A DNA stretch of 64,000 bases from Verrucomicrobiaceae bacterium (GTDB lineage Bacteria; Verrucomicrobiota; Verrucomicrobiia; Verrucomicrobiales; Akkermansiaceae): NCBI GenBank assembly GCA_027491155.1, contig JAIXWR010000037.1:124001-188000 (forward strand), in the 5' to 3' direction. The translations under genes were made by a program, and so were the position numbers. Shown in pieces: positions 53,326-62,245 of this stretch (its first letter is position 1; the number at the start of each line of letters is the position of its first letter). The notes beneath the pieces were generated by a model, which was not told the origin of the DNA, ran no database searches, and worked only from the letters and a program-made list of their open reading frames with translations.

Positions 53326-54327
53326 TCAATCGGTATAGCGTCCTCCGCGGGGGCCGGAGATCCACGTCCACGCCGTGCGGACCATGTCGCGGACGTCGCG
53401 GTGCTGCGCCTCCCATCCGAGAAGCTCTTTCGCCAGGCGAGGGTCGGCCAGCAGTTCCGGCGGGTCGCCGGCGCGGCGCGGACCGTACTGGACCGGCACC
53501 TTCTTCCCGGTGACCTCCTCGACGGCGGCGATGATCTCCTTGACCGAGACCCCGACGCCGGTGCCGAGGTTGCAGCGGATCGAGTCGCCGCCGGCGGCCA
53601 GATGGTCGAGGGCCTTGGCGTGGGCGGAGGCAAGATCGGCCACGTGGATGTAGTCGCGGACTCCGGTGCCATCGGGCGTCGGGTAATCGGTGCCGAACAC
53701 GTCCACGTGCGGGATTTCCCCGGTCACGGCCATCAGGACCCGCGGGATCAGATGGGTCTCGGGATCGTGATCCTCCCCGATCAGACCGTCCTCGGACGAG
53801 CCGCTGGCGTTGAAATAGCGGAGGCAGGCGCTCTTGAGCCCCCAGGCGCGGTCGCAATCGGCGAGCACCCACTCGAGCATCAGCTTGCTGCGGCCGTAAG
53901 GATTGATCGGGGCCTGCGGATTGGACTCGGAAATCGGGATCGCCTCCGGCACCCCGTAGGTGGCGCAGGTGGAGGAGAACACGAAATTCTTGCAGCCGTG
54001 CTCCTGCATCACCTCGAGCAAGGTCAGCGGCTCGGCGGTGTTGTTGCGGTAATACTTGAGCGGATCGGTCACCGACTCCCCGACGTAGGCGAACGCGGCG
54101 AAATGCACCACCGCACCGAAGCCGTGGCGGGCGAAAAGTTCCTTGAGCAGGGCGCGGTCACCCACCTCGCCGACCACCAGTTCGACGCCCTCGTCGACGA
54201 TCGCCTCGCGGTGACCGTAGACCAGGCTGTCGAGCACCACGACCTTCCGTCCTTGCGAGGCAAGCAGGCGGACGGTGTGGGAGCCGATGTAACCGGCTCC
54301 TCCGGTGACGAGGACAGGGGTGGTCAT
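53326..54327 (-). CDS. galE: UDP-glucose 4-epimerase
   Basis: A 333-residue cytoplasmic extended SDR that interconverts UDP-glucose and UDP-galactose. The NAD motif TGGAGYIGSH begins near residue 8. The catalytic Ser-Tyr-Lys is seen as FSSTCATYG and NPYGRSK. The DGTGVRDYIHV motif supports GalE over other epimerases. Typical length is about 335. It lies 90 bases upstream of the pseudopilin cassette, same strand. Confidence 0.95.
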   Translation of the reverse strand: MTTPVLVTGGAGYIGSHTVRLLASQGRKVVVLDSLVYGHREAIVDEGVELVVGEVGDRALLKELFARHGFGAVVHFAAFAYVGESVTDPLKYYRNNTAEPLTLLEVMQEHGCKNFVFSSTCATYGVPEAIPISESNPQAPINPYGRSKLMLEWVLADCDRAWGLKSACLRYFNASGSSEDGLIGEDHDPETHLIPRVLMAVTGEIPHVDVFGTDYPTPDGTGVRDYIHVADLASAHAKALDHLAAGGDSIRCNLGTGVGVSVKEIIAAVEEVTGKKVPVQYGPRRAGDPPELLADPRLAKELLGWEAQHRDVRDMVRTAWTWISGPRGGRYTD

Positions 54328-54448
54328 GAAAGATTCTCGAACAGCGTGACGGGGTGGAGAAAATGGATTCCCGGGCGTCCTGTCAATGCGCCCGCTGGAC
54401 TTCACGCGATTCGGCTGAATAATCCACTGCTACCGCCGTTTCAATTTT

Positions 54449-55297
54449 ATGACCCGATCATCCCGCTGGTTACGGGCCGCCGCCGCGGCCGTCACGACCC
54501 TCCTTGTCACCTCCTGCTACTACGATCCCTACTATTCCGGGGGTAGCTACTCCGGCGGGGGCGGCGGCTATTACGGAGGAGGCGGCCTCAATGCCACCTT
54601 CGTTTACACCAGCAGCGACCGCTGGCTCTACGATCCGGCGGTGTTCTGCTACTACGACCGCTACCGCCGCTGCTACTACGATCCCTACCTTTACGGCTAC
54701 TACCCGGTCGGCTACTGCCCGCGGCCGATCTACGGGGCCTATCACCCCGGCGGCTGGAACGGCTACGGCAACTGCCCGCCGCCTGTCGGTTTCCGCGACC
54801 GCTACCTGCCCAACTACCAAAACCGCATCGATCAGCTGAAGGCCAGCAACTATGCGTGGGCCCAGAAGGTCCGCGAGCAGAACGACGCCACCGCGGAGGC
54901 CTGGCGCAACCAGCGGTTCCGCGCGGCTTCCAACTTCCAGTATTCGAAGGAGGCCCAGCAGGCCCGGAACCAGCAGATGCGCGATACCCAGGCCGAGCGC
55001 CAGCAGAACCTCCGCACCCAGCAGCAGGACTGGGCAGACAAGGTCCGCGCCCAGCGCGCGCCCAACCCGCAGATCCAGCAGCGCCAGGCGCGGCCGGATT
55101 ACAACCAGCCCGTCGACACCGGTGCCGCCTCGCGCCAGGCCCGGATGGCGGAGGCCCAGCAGCAGCGAGCTTTGCAGCGCCAGGCCCAGCAGCCCGCACC
55201 GCGTCCCGCTCCCCAGCCTGCGCCTGACAATGGCGGAGGCGGCGGGGGCAAGTGGAAGGAGAAGATGCAGGAACGGAAAGCCGCCCGCGGCCAGTAA
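54449..55297 (+). CDS. Tyr/Gly-rich outer lipoprotein
   Basis: A 282-residue putative lipoprotein. The signal ends in a lipobox LLVTSC with Cys 23. The next 100 residues are extremely rich in Tyr, Gly and Cys (YYDPYY, GGYYGGGG), followed by a Gln/Arg/Ala-rich helical half (about 120-250) and a Gly-rich, basic tail. No enzyme domain. It looks like a surface or envelope structural protein. It is divergent from galE and terminated by a hairpin at 55319-55357. Confidence 0.75.
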   Translation: MTRSSRWLRAAAAAVTTLLVTSCYYDPYYSGGSYSGGGGGYYGGGGLNATFVYTSSDRWLYDPAVFCYYDRYRRCYYDPYLYGYYPVGYCPRPIYGAYHPGGWNGYGNCPPPVGFRDRYLPNYQNRIDQLKASNYAWAQKVREQNDATAEAWRNQRFRAASNFQYSKEAQQARNQQMRDTQAERQQNLRTQQQDWADKVRAQRAPNPQIQQRQARPDYNQPVDTGAASRQARMAEAQQQRALQRQAQQPAPRPAPQPAPDNGGGGGGKWKEKMQERKAARGQ

Positions 55298-55315
55298 CTG
55301 CGCCAAAAGTTCACC

Positions 55316-56026
55316 TCAGGGCCCGTCCGCGGATTCGCGGCGGGCCCTTTCCTTTTTCAGGTCTTCAAGGGTCGGCAATCGGCGGAAAACCCGCTTGCCC
55401 AGCAGCCATCCCGCCAGCGCCCCTCCCAAATGGCAGCCGTGAGCCACCGAATCGAACTCCTGCCGCGGCAGCCACCACCCCGCGGCAAGGAGGAGCAACT
55501 CCGCCAGGACGATCCCCCGCCCCAGATTCCTGCCGCTGAGCCGCAACGGCCAGGTCCGCAGTTCCGGGGAAACGGTGGTCAGCCAGAGCAGCAGGGTGAA
55601 GATCCCTCCCGAAGCGCCGACCAGCGGCAGCCCGTTCTGGGAAGGCGGGGCCGCCAACAATTGCATAGCCGCCCCGGCCAGCACCCCGGAAAAGAAGACC
55701 TTCAGCACCCCTGCCGGCCCCTGGATCCGCTCGACCCGTGAGCCGATGAGCCACAGAGCCGCCGCATTGATCGCCAGGTGCCATCCGTTGCCGTGGACGA
55801 AAGCATGGCTGAGCCACCGCCAGACTTCGTGCGTCCCGGCTCCCTCCCCTCCCAGCCAGAACCGCGCGAGAACCTGCGCCGGGTCACCGGAACTCGTGAC
55901 CATGAAGTGGACGACGCCAAACACCACGACCATGGCGAGGCAGGCCCTGGCCGCGAACATCTCTCCGAAGCGGGAGAGAAGATGGCTCCGCAAACTTGCC
56001 CGCTCGTTCACGAACGGAGCTTGCAT
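55316..56026 (-). CDS. Rhomboid-family intramembrane serine protease
   Basis: A 236-residue polytopic membrane protease. H83xxxN87 (HLAIN), the nucleophile Ser139 in GASGG, and the general base His199 in CHLGGALAG fit the family. It has about six transmembrane helices and a basic C-terminal tail. It would cleave membrane proteins within the bilayer. The gene ends at the overlapping terminator of the lipoprotein gene and lies 39 bases downstream of nuoC, possibly in the same transcript. Confidence 0.9.
   Translation of the reverse strand: MQAPFVNERASLRSHLLSRFGEMFAARACLAMVVVFGVVHFMVTSSGDPAQVLARFWLGGEGAGTHEVWRWLSHAFVHGNGWHLAINAAALWLIGSRVERIQGPAGVLKVFFSGVLAGAAMQLLAAPPSQNGLPLVGASGGIFTLLLWLTTVSPELRTWPLRLSGRNLGRGIVLAELLLLAAGWWLPRQEFDSVAHGCHLGGALAGWLLGKRVFRRLPTLEDLKKERARRESADGP
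55319..55357 (+). terminator. Rho-independent terminator after the Tyr-rich lipoprotein
   Basis: Stem GGGCCCG (55319-55325) with CGGGCCC (55341-55347), an inner GC stem, then TTTCCTTTTT. It overlaps the 3' end of the convergent rhomboid gene. Confidence 0.85.
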
Positions 56027-56065
56027 GGCCGGGACATCGTGGCGAGCGGGGAAAGCCTCCGCGGC

Positions 56066-56635
56066 TCAATCCACCACCCGGGCCCGGGGCTCGCGCTTCA
56101 CCGAATCGTTGGTGCCCGCGCAGGTCACGAAAGGCCCGCCTTCCAGCGGCGCCACGCCGGTGAACGCCACGTCGGGCATTTCGCTCGGCCGTCCGGCCAG
56201 CGGGAAATCCTTGCGCAGCGGGTGAAAGGGATAGCCCTCCCACATCAGGATCCGCTTGAGGTTCGGGTGACCGCTGAAACGGATGCCCATCATGTCGAAG
56301 ACCTCGCGCTCGTGCCAGTCGGCACCCAGCCAGATGTCGGTCGCGGTGGGCACCTCCTCGTCCTCGGAAACCTTCGCCTTCACCCGCAGGTGCTTCGAAT
56401 CGTCCAGCGTGGCCAGCTCGTACACCATCTCGAAGCGCGGGTCCTCGCCGAAGTGGTCGAGGCTGGAGATGTCGATGATGATCGCGTAGCCGTGATCCTT
56501 CTTGGCGGTCGCCAGCACGTCGTGAAGCACTCCGAGCTTCACCGAGATGGTCGACTCCCCGCGGAACTCCTTGGTTCCCACGACATCCGCACCGAACTTG
56601 GCGGACAAACTTTCAAGATCCTGGGCGGCGGACAT
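56066..56635 (-). CDS. nuoC: NADH-quinone oxidoreductase subunit C
   Basis: A 189-residue peripheral subunit of respiratory complex I on the cytoplasmic side. The family motif around WLGADWHEREVFDMMGIRFSGHP-type sequence is clear (about 102-124), followed by ILMWEGYPFHPLRKDFPL. The C-terminus is short and charged. It follows nuoB after 6 bases. No nuoD follows; a rhomboid gene does. Confidence 0.95.
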   Translation of the reverse strand: MSAAQDLESLSAKFGADVVGTKEFRGESTISVKLGVLHDVLATAKKDHGYAIIIDISSLDHFGEDPRFEMVYELATLDDSKHLRVKAKVSEDEEVPTATDIWLGADWHEREVFDMMGIRFSGHPNLKRILMWEGYPFHPLRKDFPLAGRPSEMPDVAFTGVAPLEGGPFVTCAGTNDSVKREPRARVVD

Positions 56636-56641
56636 GGGAAA

Positions 56642-57178
56642 TCAGGCGAGGTCTTCGAGCAGTTCCTTCTTCTGGTTCAGCAGGGCGTCGTCGCCCTCGA
56701 TCTTCTTCTGGATCTTCATCAGACCCTCGATCAGCGCCTCGGGCCGCGGCGGGCAGCCGGAAATGTAGACGTCCACCGGGATCAGCTGGTCGATCCCCTG
56801 CAGCACGGCGTAGCTGCGATACATCCCGCCGCTCGACGCACAGGCACCCATCGCGATGCACCACTTCGGCTCGGGCATCTGGTCCCAGACCCGCTTGACG
56901 GCCAGCGCCATCTTGTAAGTCACGGTGCCGGCGACGATCATCACGTCCGCCTGGCGCGGGGAAAAGCGCATCACCTCCATGCCGAAGCGGCTGAGGTCGA
57001 AGCGGCTGCACGCGGCGGCCATCATTTCGATCGCGCAGCAGGCCAGGCCCATCGGCATCGGCCACATCGAGTTCTTACGCATCCAGTTCATGGCGGCGTC
57101 GACTCGGGTGATGATCACGTTGCCCTCGATCTTCGAATCGTAGGCGGCGTGGGCGGTCTGAAGGGAATCGCTGACCAT
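56642..57178 (-). CDS. nuoB: NADH-quinone oxidoreductase subunit B
   Basis: A 178-residue subunit holding iron-sulfur cluster N2, the last cofactor before quinone. Tandem Cys in LACCAIEM (near 46-47), Cys in MGACASSGG and Cys in ISGCPPRPE supply the ligands. It is expected to sit between nuoA and nuoC; here nuoA is missing upstream, where a divergent trpA begins 208 bases away. The intergenic region contains a perfect palindrome at 57228-57245. Confidence 0.97.
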   Translation of the reverse strand: MVSDSLQTAHAAYDSKIEGNVIITRVDAAMNWMRKNSMWPMPMGLACCAIEMMAAACSRFDLSRFGMEVMRFSPRQADVMIVAGTVTYKMALAVKRVWDQMPEPKWCIAMGACASSGGMYRSYAVLQGIDQLIPVDVYISGCPPRPEALIEGLMKIQKKIEGDDALLNQKKELLEDLA

Positions 57179-57227
57179 GGTCGTGCGGCGGGAGCTTGGG
57201 GTCGCTTCCGGCCGCTCTCAAGCCCGT

Positions 57228-57245
57228 TTGTGAAATTTTTCACAA
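57228..57245. promoter_or_regulatory. Perfect 18-base palindrome in the nuoB/trpA divergent region
   Basis: Two 8-base halves TTGTGAAA and TTTCACAA flank a TT centre, about 50 bases upstream of the nuoB start and 140 upstream of trpA. The size and symmetry fit an operator for a dimeric regulator of the FNR/CRP or TetR kind; the regulator is not identified. Confidence 0.5.
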
Positions 57246-57386
57246 GCTACCGGAGGACCCTCGTCCTCCTCGCCCATGGCAGATGCTTGTCCACCTGGCA
57301 GCATCATCGACACTCCCGGGCGGCGCTGAAATAGCTGCCGCTCCGGCCTTGTCAGGTCCGTCCGGACGGATGAGGCTCCGCCGCCC

Positions 57387-58181
57387 ATGAATCGCATCGA
57401 TGCCGCCTTCACCCGGCTCCGCTCGGAAGGAAAGAAAGCCTTCGTCGCCTACGTCGCCGCCGGCGACCCGTCCTTCCAGGCCTCGCTGGAGGTCATCAAG
57501 ACCCTCGCCGACGCCGGCGCGGACATCATCGAGCTGGGACTGCCCTTCTCCGACCCGCTCGCCGACGGCATCGTCAACCAGATGGCCGCCGACCGCGCGC
57601 TCAAGGCCGGCATGACCACCGCCCGCTCGCTCGAGCTGATCCGCCGCTTCCGCGAAACGCACGAGACGCCGATCGTCCTCTTCACCTACCTCAACCCGGT
57701 CTTCACCTACGGCTTCGAGAAATTCCACGCCGACGCCGCGGCCGCCGGGGCCGATGGCATTCTGCTGCTCGACCTCCCGCCCGACGAGGCCCGCGAAAAC
57801 GCCGACCTGGCCCGCGGCGAAGGCTTGCAGCACATCCGCCTGATCGCCCCGACCACCCCCGACGACCGCGTCCAGCTCCTCGCCGAGAGCGCCGAAGGAT
57901 TCATCTACGCTCTCTCCCGCACCGGCGTGACCGGGGCCCACGGCGTTCCGTCCGAGGGGATCGGCGCACAGGTCGCCAAGATCAAGGCCCACACCTCGAC
58001 CCCGGTCTGCGTCGGCTTCGGCATCACCACGCCCGACCAGGCGCTGATGGTTGCAAAAGCCGCCGACGGCGTGATCGTGGGCTCCGCCATCGTCAAACAG
58101 ATCGAACTCCACCCCGACCGCGCCGCCGAAGCCGTCCGCGACTTCGCCGCCCCGCTGATCGCCGCCACCAAGTCCGCCTGA
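57387..58181 (+). CDS. trpA: Tryptophan synthase alpha chain
   Basis: A 264-residue (beta/alpha)8 enzyme that releases indole from indole-3-glycerol phosphate and feeds it to TrpB. Motifs AYVAAGDPS, ELGLPFSDPLADG with the catalytic Glu and Asp, and YALSRTGVTG fit well. The length is typical. No trpB is adjacent, so the trp genes are dispersed. It may share a transcript with dapF downstream. Confidence 0.97.
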   Translation: MNRIDAAFTRLRSEGKKAFVAYVAAGDPSFQASLEVIKTLADAGADIIELGLPFSDPLADGIVNQMAADRALKAGMTTARSLELIRRFRETHETPIVLFTYLNPVFTYGFEKFHADAAAAGADGILLLDLPPDEARENADLARGEGLQHIRLIAPTTPDDRVQLLAESAEGFIYALSRTGVTGAHGVPSEGIGAQVAKIKAHTSTPVCVGFGITTPDQALMVAKAADGVIVGSAIVKQIELHPDRAAEAVRDFAAPLIAATKSA

Positions 58182-58192
58182 TTCTTCCTGGC

Positions 58193-58218
58193 ACTTGGAA
58201 CTTCGAACTTGGAACTTC
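58193..58218. repeat. Short direct repeat before dapF
   Basis: A 12-base unit ACTTGGAACTTC occurs at 58193-58204 and again at 58207-58218, 9 bases before the dapF start. It is partly palindromic. It resembles low-complexity spacer repeats elsewhere in the window, such as at 5637-5722. Confidence 0.6.
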
Positions 58219-58226
58219 TTCTCATC

Positions 58227-59039
58227 ATGCTTCTGCACTTCTACAAGATGAACGGCGCCGGGAACGACTTCGTCGTCGTCGACAACCGCGACCTGTCCCT
58301 CTCCCTCACCAAGGACCAGATCGAGCTGCTGTGCGACCGCCACCGCGGCGTCGGGGCCGACGGCCTGCTCGCCGTGGAGCCGGCGGAACAAGGGGCCGAT
58401 TTCAAGTTCCGCTACTACAACGCCGACGGCGGCGAGGCGGAAATGTGCGGGAACGGCGCCCGCTGCTTCGGCCGCTTCACCGCCGCGCTGATGGATGAAA
58501 CCCCGGAGCGCGTGACCTTCGAAACCATCGCCGGCACCCTCGCCGCCGAGCTGGTTGAGGAAAACATCCGCATCGCGATGTCGGAGCCGAAGGACCTCAA
58601 GCTCGATACCGGCGTGATCCTCCCCGGGCTCGATGCCACCCTGCGCTTCGTCAACACCGGCGTCCCCCACGCGGTCGCCTTCGTCGACGACCTCCCGGGC
58701 GTCGACGTGGTGAAGCACGGCGCCGCGATCCGCTACCACGCGGCCTTCGCCCCGGCCGGCACCAACGCCAACTTCGCCACCGTCCTCGCCCCCGGCCACA
58801 TCGCCATCCGCACCTACGAACGCGGTGTCGAGGACGAGACCCTCGCCTGCGGCACCGGCATGGTCGCCTGCGCGCTGATGCACCACCTCCTCACCGGTGC
58901 CCCCTCGCCGATCCAGGTGGATGTGAAAGGCGGCGACACCCTGGAGATCGGCTTCGAGAAGACCGGCGACACGACCTTCACCAAGGTCACCCTCACCGGC
59001 CCCGCGGACTTCGTGTTCGAGGGCGAGATCGAGATCTGA
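58227..59039 (+). CDS. dapF: Diaminopimelate epimerase
   Basis: A 270-residue cytoplasmic enzyme converting LL- to meso-diaminopimelate for lysine and peptidoglycan. The start MLLHFYKMNGAGNDF is diagnostic. The catalytic Cys pair lies in MCGNGARC (Cys74) and ETLACGTGMVA (near Cys 216-218). Full length. It follows trpA after 45 bases with a small repeat between, so it is probably in the same transcript. Confidence 0.97.
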   Translation: MLLHFYKMNGAGNDFVVVDNRDLSLSLTKDQIELLCDRHRGVGADGLLAVEPAEQGADFKFRYYNADGGEAEMCGNGARCFGRFTAALMDETPERVTFETIAGTLAAELVEENIRIAMSEPKDLKLDTGVILPGLDATLRFVNTGVPHAVAFVDDLPGVDVVKHGAAIRYHAAFAPAGTNANFATVLAPGHIAIRTYERGVEDETLACGTGMVACALMHHLLTGAPSPIQVDVKGGDTLEIGFEKTGDTTFTKVTLTGPADFVFEGEIEI

Positions 59040-59053
59040 TCACGCGCCCGCCG

Positions 59054-59350
59054 TTGTCCGTCCTGAATCTCACCGGCGGACCGAATGGCGCCGGCAAGAC
59101 GACCATCGTCCGGGAATTCCTGTCCACGGATCCCAATCGAACGGGCTTTTTGAATCGTCGCGGGATCGTTTGGGGACTATCGCCGTTCGATCGGGACCTG
59201 GCTGCAGGAATCACTGGGGGAGTCCCGCCGGAAGGAATCGACGAAGCCATCGGCAAGACCCGGGATTTCCCGCAGGGATCCACCCGTTCCGGGTTGGCGG
59301 ACGCGGATTCTTTGCAAAAGGCAGGATCGAACTCGCCGAAAGCGCCATGA
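59054..59350 (+). pseudogene. Remnant of a zeta-toxin-like P-loop kinase
   Basis: A frame with a weak TTG start encodes a P-loop LTGGPNGAGKTTIVREFL followed by a WGLSPFDRDLAAGITGG segment. Together these resemble the start of zeta-toxin/UDP-GlcNAc-kinase-like proteins (usual length about 190-200). After about 55 residues the similarity is lost and the frame ends early; related-looking pieces appear in another frame near 59290-59340. I read it as a decayed gene with at least one frameshift. The 287 bases to xylA hold only partial inverted repeats (59491 with 59540, 59470 with 59572). Confidence 0.5.
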
Positions 59351-59637
59351 TTTCCGTTCGGCGACCCGGACCCAGCATCTCCCGTCGCCGGACGGCACCG
59401 GGAGAAATGGTCGGGACGTTCCACCCCAATTCGAAAGGGGCTGGATTCACAAAACCCGCGGATCGGTGAAGCTTGGTGACATCCACGCTACCACTCCCGG
59501 GCAGTTCCGGCTGCCCCAAGCCTCCGCGGATGGAAGACCGGGAGTGGAAAATCGGATCACACCACCAAGCCAGGCCGGAATCATACACAATTCCATGGTG
59601 GACGAACCGGCGGCAACCGCCTATCCCCGCGTATCCC

Positions 59638-60945
59638 ATGGCCTACTTCCCTGAAATCACCAAGATCGCCTACGAGGGTCCGAAATCCAAGAACCCCCTC
59701 GCTTTCAAGCACTACAACCCCGACGAACTGGTCGAAGGCAAGACGATGCGCGACCACATGCGCTTCGGTGCCGCCTACTGGCACGTGATGCGCAACAGCC
59801 TTTCCGACCCCTTCGGCGGCGGCACCGCGGTCACTCCGTGGGACGATCAATCCGACTCGGTCGACAACGCCAGGAAGCGCGCCGACGTGTTCTTCGAGTT
59901 CCTCGACAAGATCGGCATCGATTACTACTGCTTCCACGACCGCGACATCGCGCCGGAGCTGAACGACTTCGCGAAGTCCACCGCCGCGCTTGAAGCCGTG
60001 GTCGACCACCTGCACGGCCTGCAGAAGGCCACCGGCAAGAAGCTGCTCTGGGGCACCGCCTGCCTGTTCGCGCATCCCCGCTACTCGCAGGGTGCCGGCA
60101 CCTCGCCGGACGCCCGTGTCTTCGCCTACGCCGCGGCACAGGTGAAGGCGGCGATGGATGCCACCCACAAGCTCGGCGGCGAAGGCTACACCTTCTGGGG
60201 CGGCCGCGAGGGCTACGCGACGCTGCTGAACACCGACATGAAGCGCGAGCTCGACCACCTGGCCGCGCTGCTCCACATGGCCGTGGCCTACGCGAAGAAG
60301 ATCGGCTACACCGGCCAGTTCTACATCGAGCCGAAGCCGCGCGAACCCTCCACCCACCAATACGACTCCGACTCGGCGGCCTGCTTGAACTTCCTCCGCC
60401 AGTACAACCTGCTGGACCACTTCAAGCTCAACATCGAGACCAACCACGCCACCTTGGCCGGCCACACGATAGAGCACGAGCTCACCGTCGCGCTCGCCGC
60501 CAACGCGCTCGGCTCGATCGACGCCAACCAGGGCGACACGCTTCTCGGCTGGGACACCGACCAGTTCCCGACCGACATCTACGGCACCACCAAGGTGATG
60601 CTGAAGGTCCTCGAGATGGGCGGCTTCACCACCGGCGGCCTGAACTTCGACGCCAAGCGACGCCGCGAGTCGCACGAGCCGGTCGATCTCTTCCACGCCC
60701 ACATAGGCGGGATGGATGCCTTCGCCCGCGGTCTCAAGGCCGCCGCCGCGATCCGTGCCGACGGCCGGATCGAGGACTTCGTCAAGGCCCGCTACGCGAG
60801 CTGGGACAGCGGCATCGGCCAGCGGATCGAAAGCGGCAGCACCAACTTCGACGAGCTGACCGAGTGGGTGAAGCAGAACCCCGAGCCGGTCATCGCCTCC
60901 GGCCGCCAGGAGCTGATGGAAAACATCCTCAACGACCTTCTGTGA
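59638..60945 (+). CDS. xylA: Xylose isomerase
   Basis: A 435-residue metal-dependent sugar isomerase interconverting D-xylose and D-xylulose. The YYCFHDRD motif (catalytic His), [29 protein letters not shown], and GSIDANQGD with metal ligands identify the class II enzyme. The ATG at 59638 gives the family N-terminus. No xylB or transporter is adjacent. It ends at a terminator at 60996-61030. Confidence 0.97.
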   Translation: MAYFPEITKIAYEGPKSKNPLAFKHYNPDELVEGKTMRDHMRFGAAYWHVMRNSLSDPFGGGTAVTPWDDQSDSVDNARKRADVFFEFLDKIGIDYYCFHDRDIAPELNDFAKSTAALEAVVDHLHGLQKATGKKLLWGTACLFAHPRYSQGAGTSPDARVFAYAAAQVKAAMDATHKLGGEGYTFWGGREGYATLLNTDMKRELDHLAALLHMAVAYAKKIGYTGQFYIEPKPREPSTHQYDSDSAACLNFLRQYNLLDHFKLNIETNHATLAGHTIEHELTVALAANALGSIDANQGDTLLGWDTDQFPTDIYGTTKVMLKVLEMGGFTTGGLNFDAKRRRESHEPVDLFHAHIGGMDAFARGLKAAAAIRADGRIEDFVKARYASWDSGIGQRIESGSTNFDELTEWVKQNPEPVIASGRQELMENILNDLL

Positions 60946-60995
60946 CCGGACGCGGGGCAACCCGCCGAAACGTCACCTTCCAACGGGTGCCAAAC

Positions 60996-61030
60996 GGCCC
61001 GGGGCGCAAGCTCCGGGCCGTTTCATTTCC
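60996..61030 (+). terminator. Rho-independent terminator after xylA
   Basis: Stem GGCCCGG (60996-61002) and CCGGGCC (61013-61019) with a 10-base loop, then a T-rich GTTTCATTTCC. It partly overlaps the end of the convergent small membrane-protein gene. Confidence 0.8.
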
Positions 61031-61490
61031 TGGATCCGGCGGTTTCGTCGGTAGCCGGAAGTGGTGACTCCCCAGACCCCGGCCGCGAAACCACCATCCT
61101 GAAAGGAACCCGCCCGTGCTGCCCACAATCGATCCAACGGGTGCCATTCCCGTCCGCAGGCGAAATTGCATCCGCGGGTATGTCCAGGTCCGGCATATGG
61201 AGAAAACCAAGGAACGGTGTCACCCTGGCCGCACGGACCGAGATCAATCCACCGCTCCGGTAAACCGCCGCGGTGTCGCCGGCAAAGCGCACTTCCCCCA
61301 GAACAAGCTCGCCCGGCAAGCGATCCGCCGCTTCACATGTCCGTCCGGTTGACCGGAAGGATTTCCTGAGGTTCCACCACCCCGATTCCTTCGACACCCA
61401 CACGAGCAATCCCTGCCCCCCGCAGTAGAGGATCAACATCATCGCGAGAGTACGCACCGGCCACCCTCGCCTGACAAATTGGATTCGCAT
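61023..61490 (-). CDS. Single-pass membrane protein of unknown function
   Basis: About 155 residues. One transmembrane helix (about 14-32) near the N-terminus, then a soluble beta-rich part with three Cys-poor segments. No recognised family. The ATG at 61490 is chosen. It is convergent with xylA and 36 bases after phoU on the same strand, possibly the last gene of the pst transcript. Confidence 0.6.
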   Translation of the reverse strand: MRIQFVRRGWPVRTLAMMLILYCGGQGLLVWVSKESGWWNLRKSFRSTGRTCEAADRLPGELVLGEVRFAGDTAAVYRSGGLISVRAARVTPFLGFLHMPDLDIPADAISPADGNGTRWIDCGQHGRVPFRMVVSRPGSGESPLPATDETAGSRK

Positions 61491-61526
61491 GTTCGTTGCG
61501 AATGAAAACGCGGCCACCCCGGCCGA

Positions 61527-62234
61527 TCACTCCCCCGCTTCCTCTTCCGCCGGCGCCCGGTGCTTCTCATGCCGGATGTCCCGAGCGGAATCGAGATACA
61601 CGGCGTCCTCGCCGATGTTCACCGCGAGGTCGCCGATGCGCTCCAGCGAACGGGCGACGAAGATCAGGTGCAGGAAGTCCTCCGCCTCCGGACCGCCTTC
61701 TTCCAGGCGGGCGCTGAAGGTGGCGATCAGGCGCTTGTGCATCTTGTCGAGATCCTTGTCCCGAAGCTGGAGCGATTGCCCGAGCTCGGCATTGCGGTCG
61801 GTGTAGGCGGACAGCGCGTCCCTCACCTGCTGGTCGGCCAGCGCGTAGAGCGGCTCGATGAACGGCACCTCCGGGCACGCCGGGCGCGTGATCATCTTGC
61901 GGGCGCGCTTGGCGATGTTCACCGCGTGGTCGGAGATGCGCTCGAGGTTCGACGCCACCTTCATCGAGGTGATCACCTGGCGCAGGTCGCTCGCGACCGG
62001 ATGGAAGCGCACCAGGGTCTCCATGCCGATCCGGTCGATCCGTAGTTCCGCCTCGTCCACCTCGTCGTCGTCGGCCACCACCGCCTTGCATTTCTCCAGG
62101 TCGCGCTCCAACAGGCCCTGCATCGCCCGCTCCAGGTTCAGCCGGGCCTGTCCGGCCATCGAGATCACCTCGTTGCGCAGCGAGGCGAAGGCCTGGTCGA
62201 ATTCGCGGAGGATGTGCGGGGTTTCCGAGTGCAT
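61527..62234 (-). CDS. phoU: Phosphate-signalling protein PhoU
   Basis: About 235 residues. Two tandem three-helix PhoU domains (about 10-100 and 115-215) carry metal-binding E/DxxxD motifs (ERISDHAVNIAKRARKMI and ERIGDLAVNIGEDAVYL). It represses the phosphate regulon and controls Pst transport. It lies 11 bases after pstB, the usual pstB-phoU order. Confidence 0.95.
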   Translation of the reverse strand: MHSETPHILREFDQAFASLRNEVISMAGQARLNLERAMQGLLERDLEKCKAVVADDDEVDEAELRIDRIGMETLVRFHPVASDLRQVITSMKVASNLERISDHAVNIAKRARKMITRPACPEVPFIEPLYALADQQVRDALSAYTDRNAELGQSLQLRDKDLDKMHKRLIATFSARLEEGGPEAEDFLHLIFVARSLERIGDLAVNIGEDAVYLDSARDIRHEKHRAPAEEEAGE

Positions 62235-62245
62235 GGAAGTAGGTG

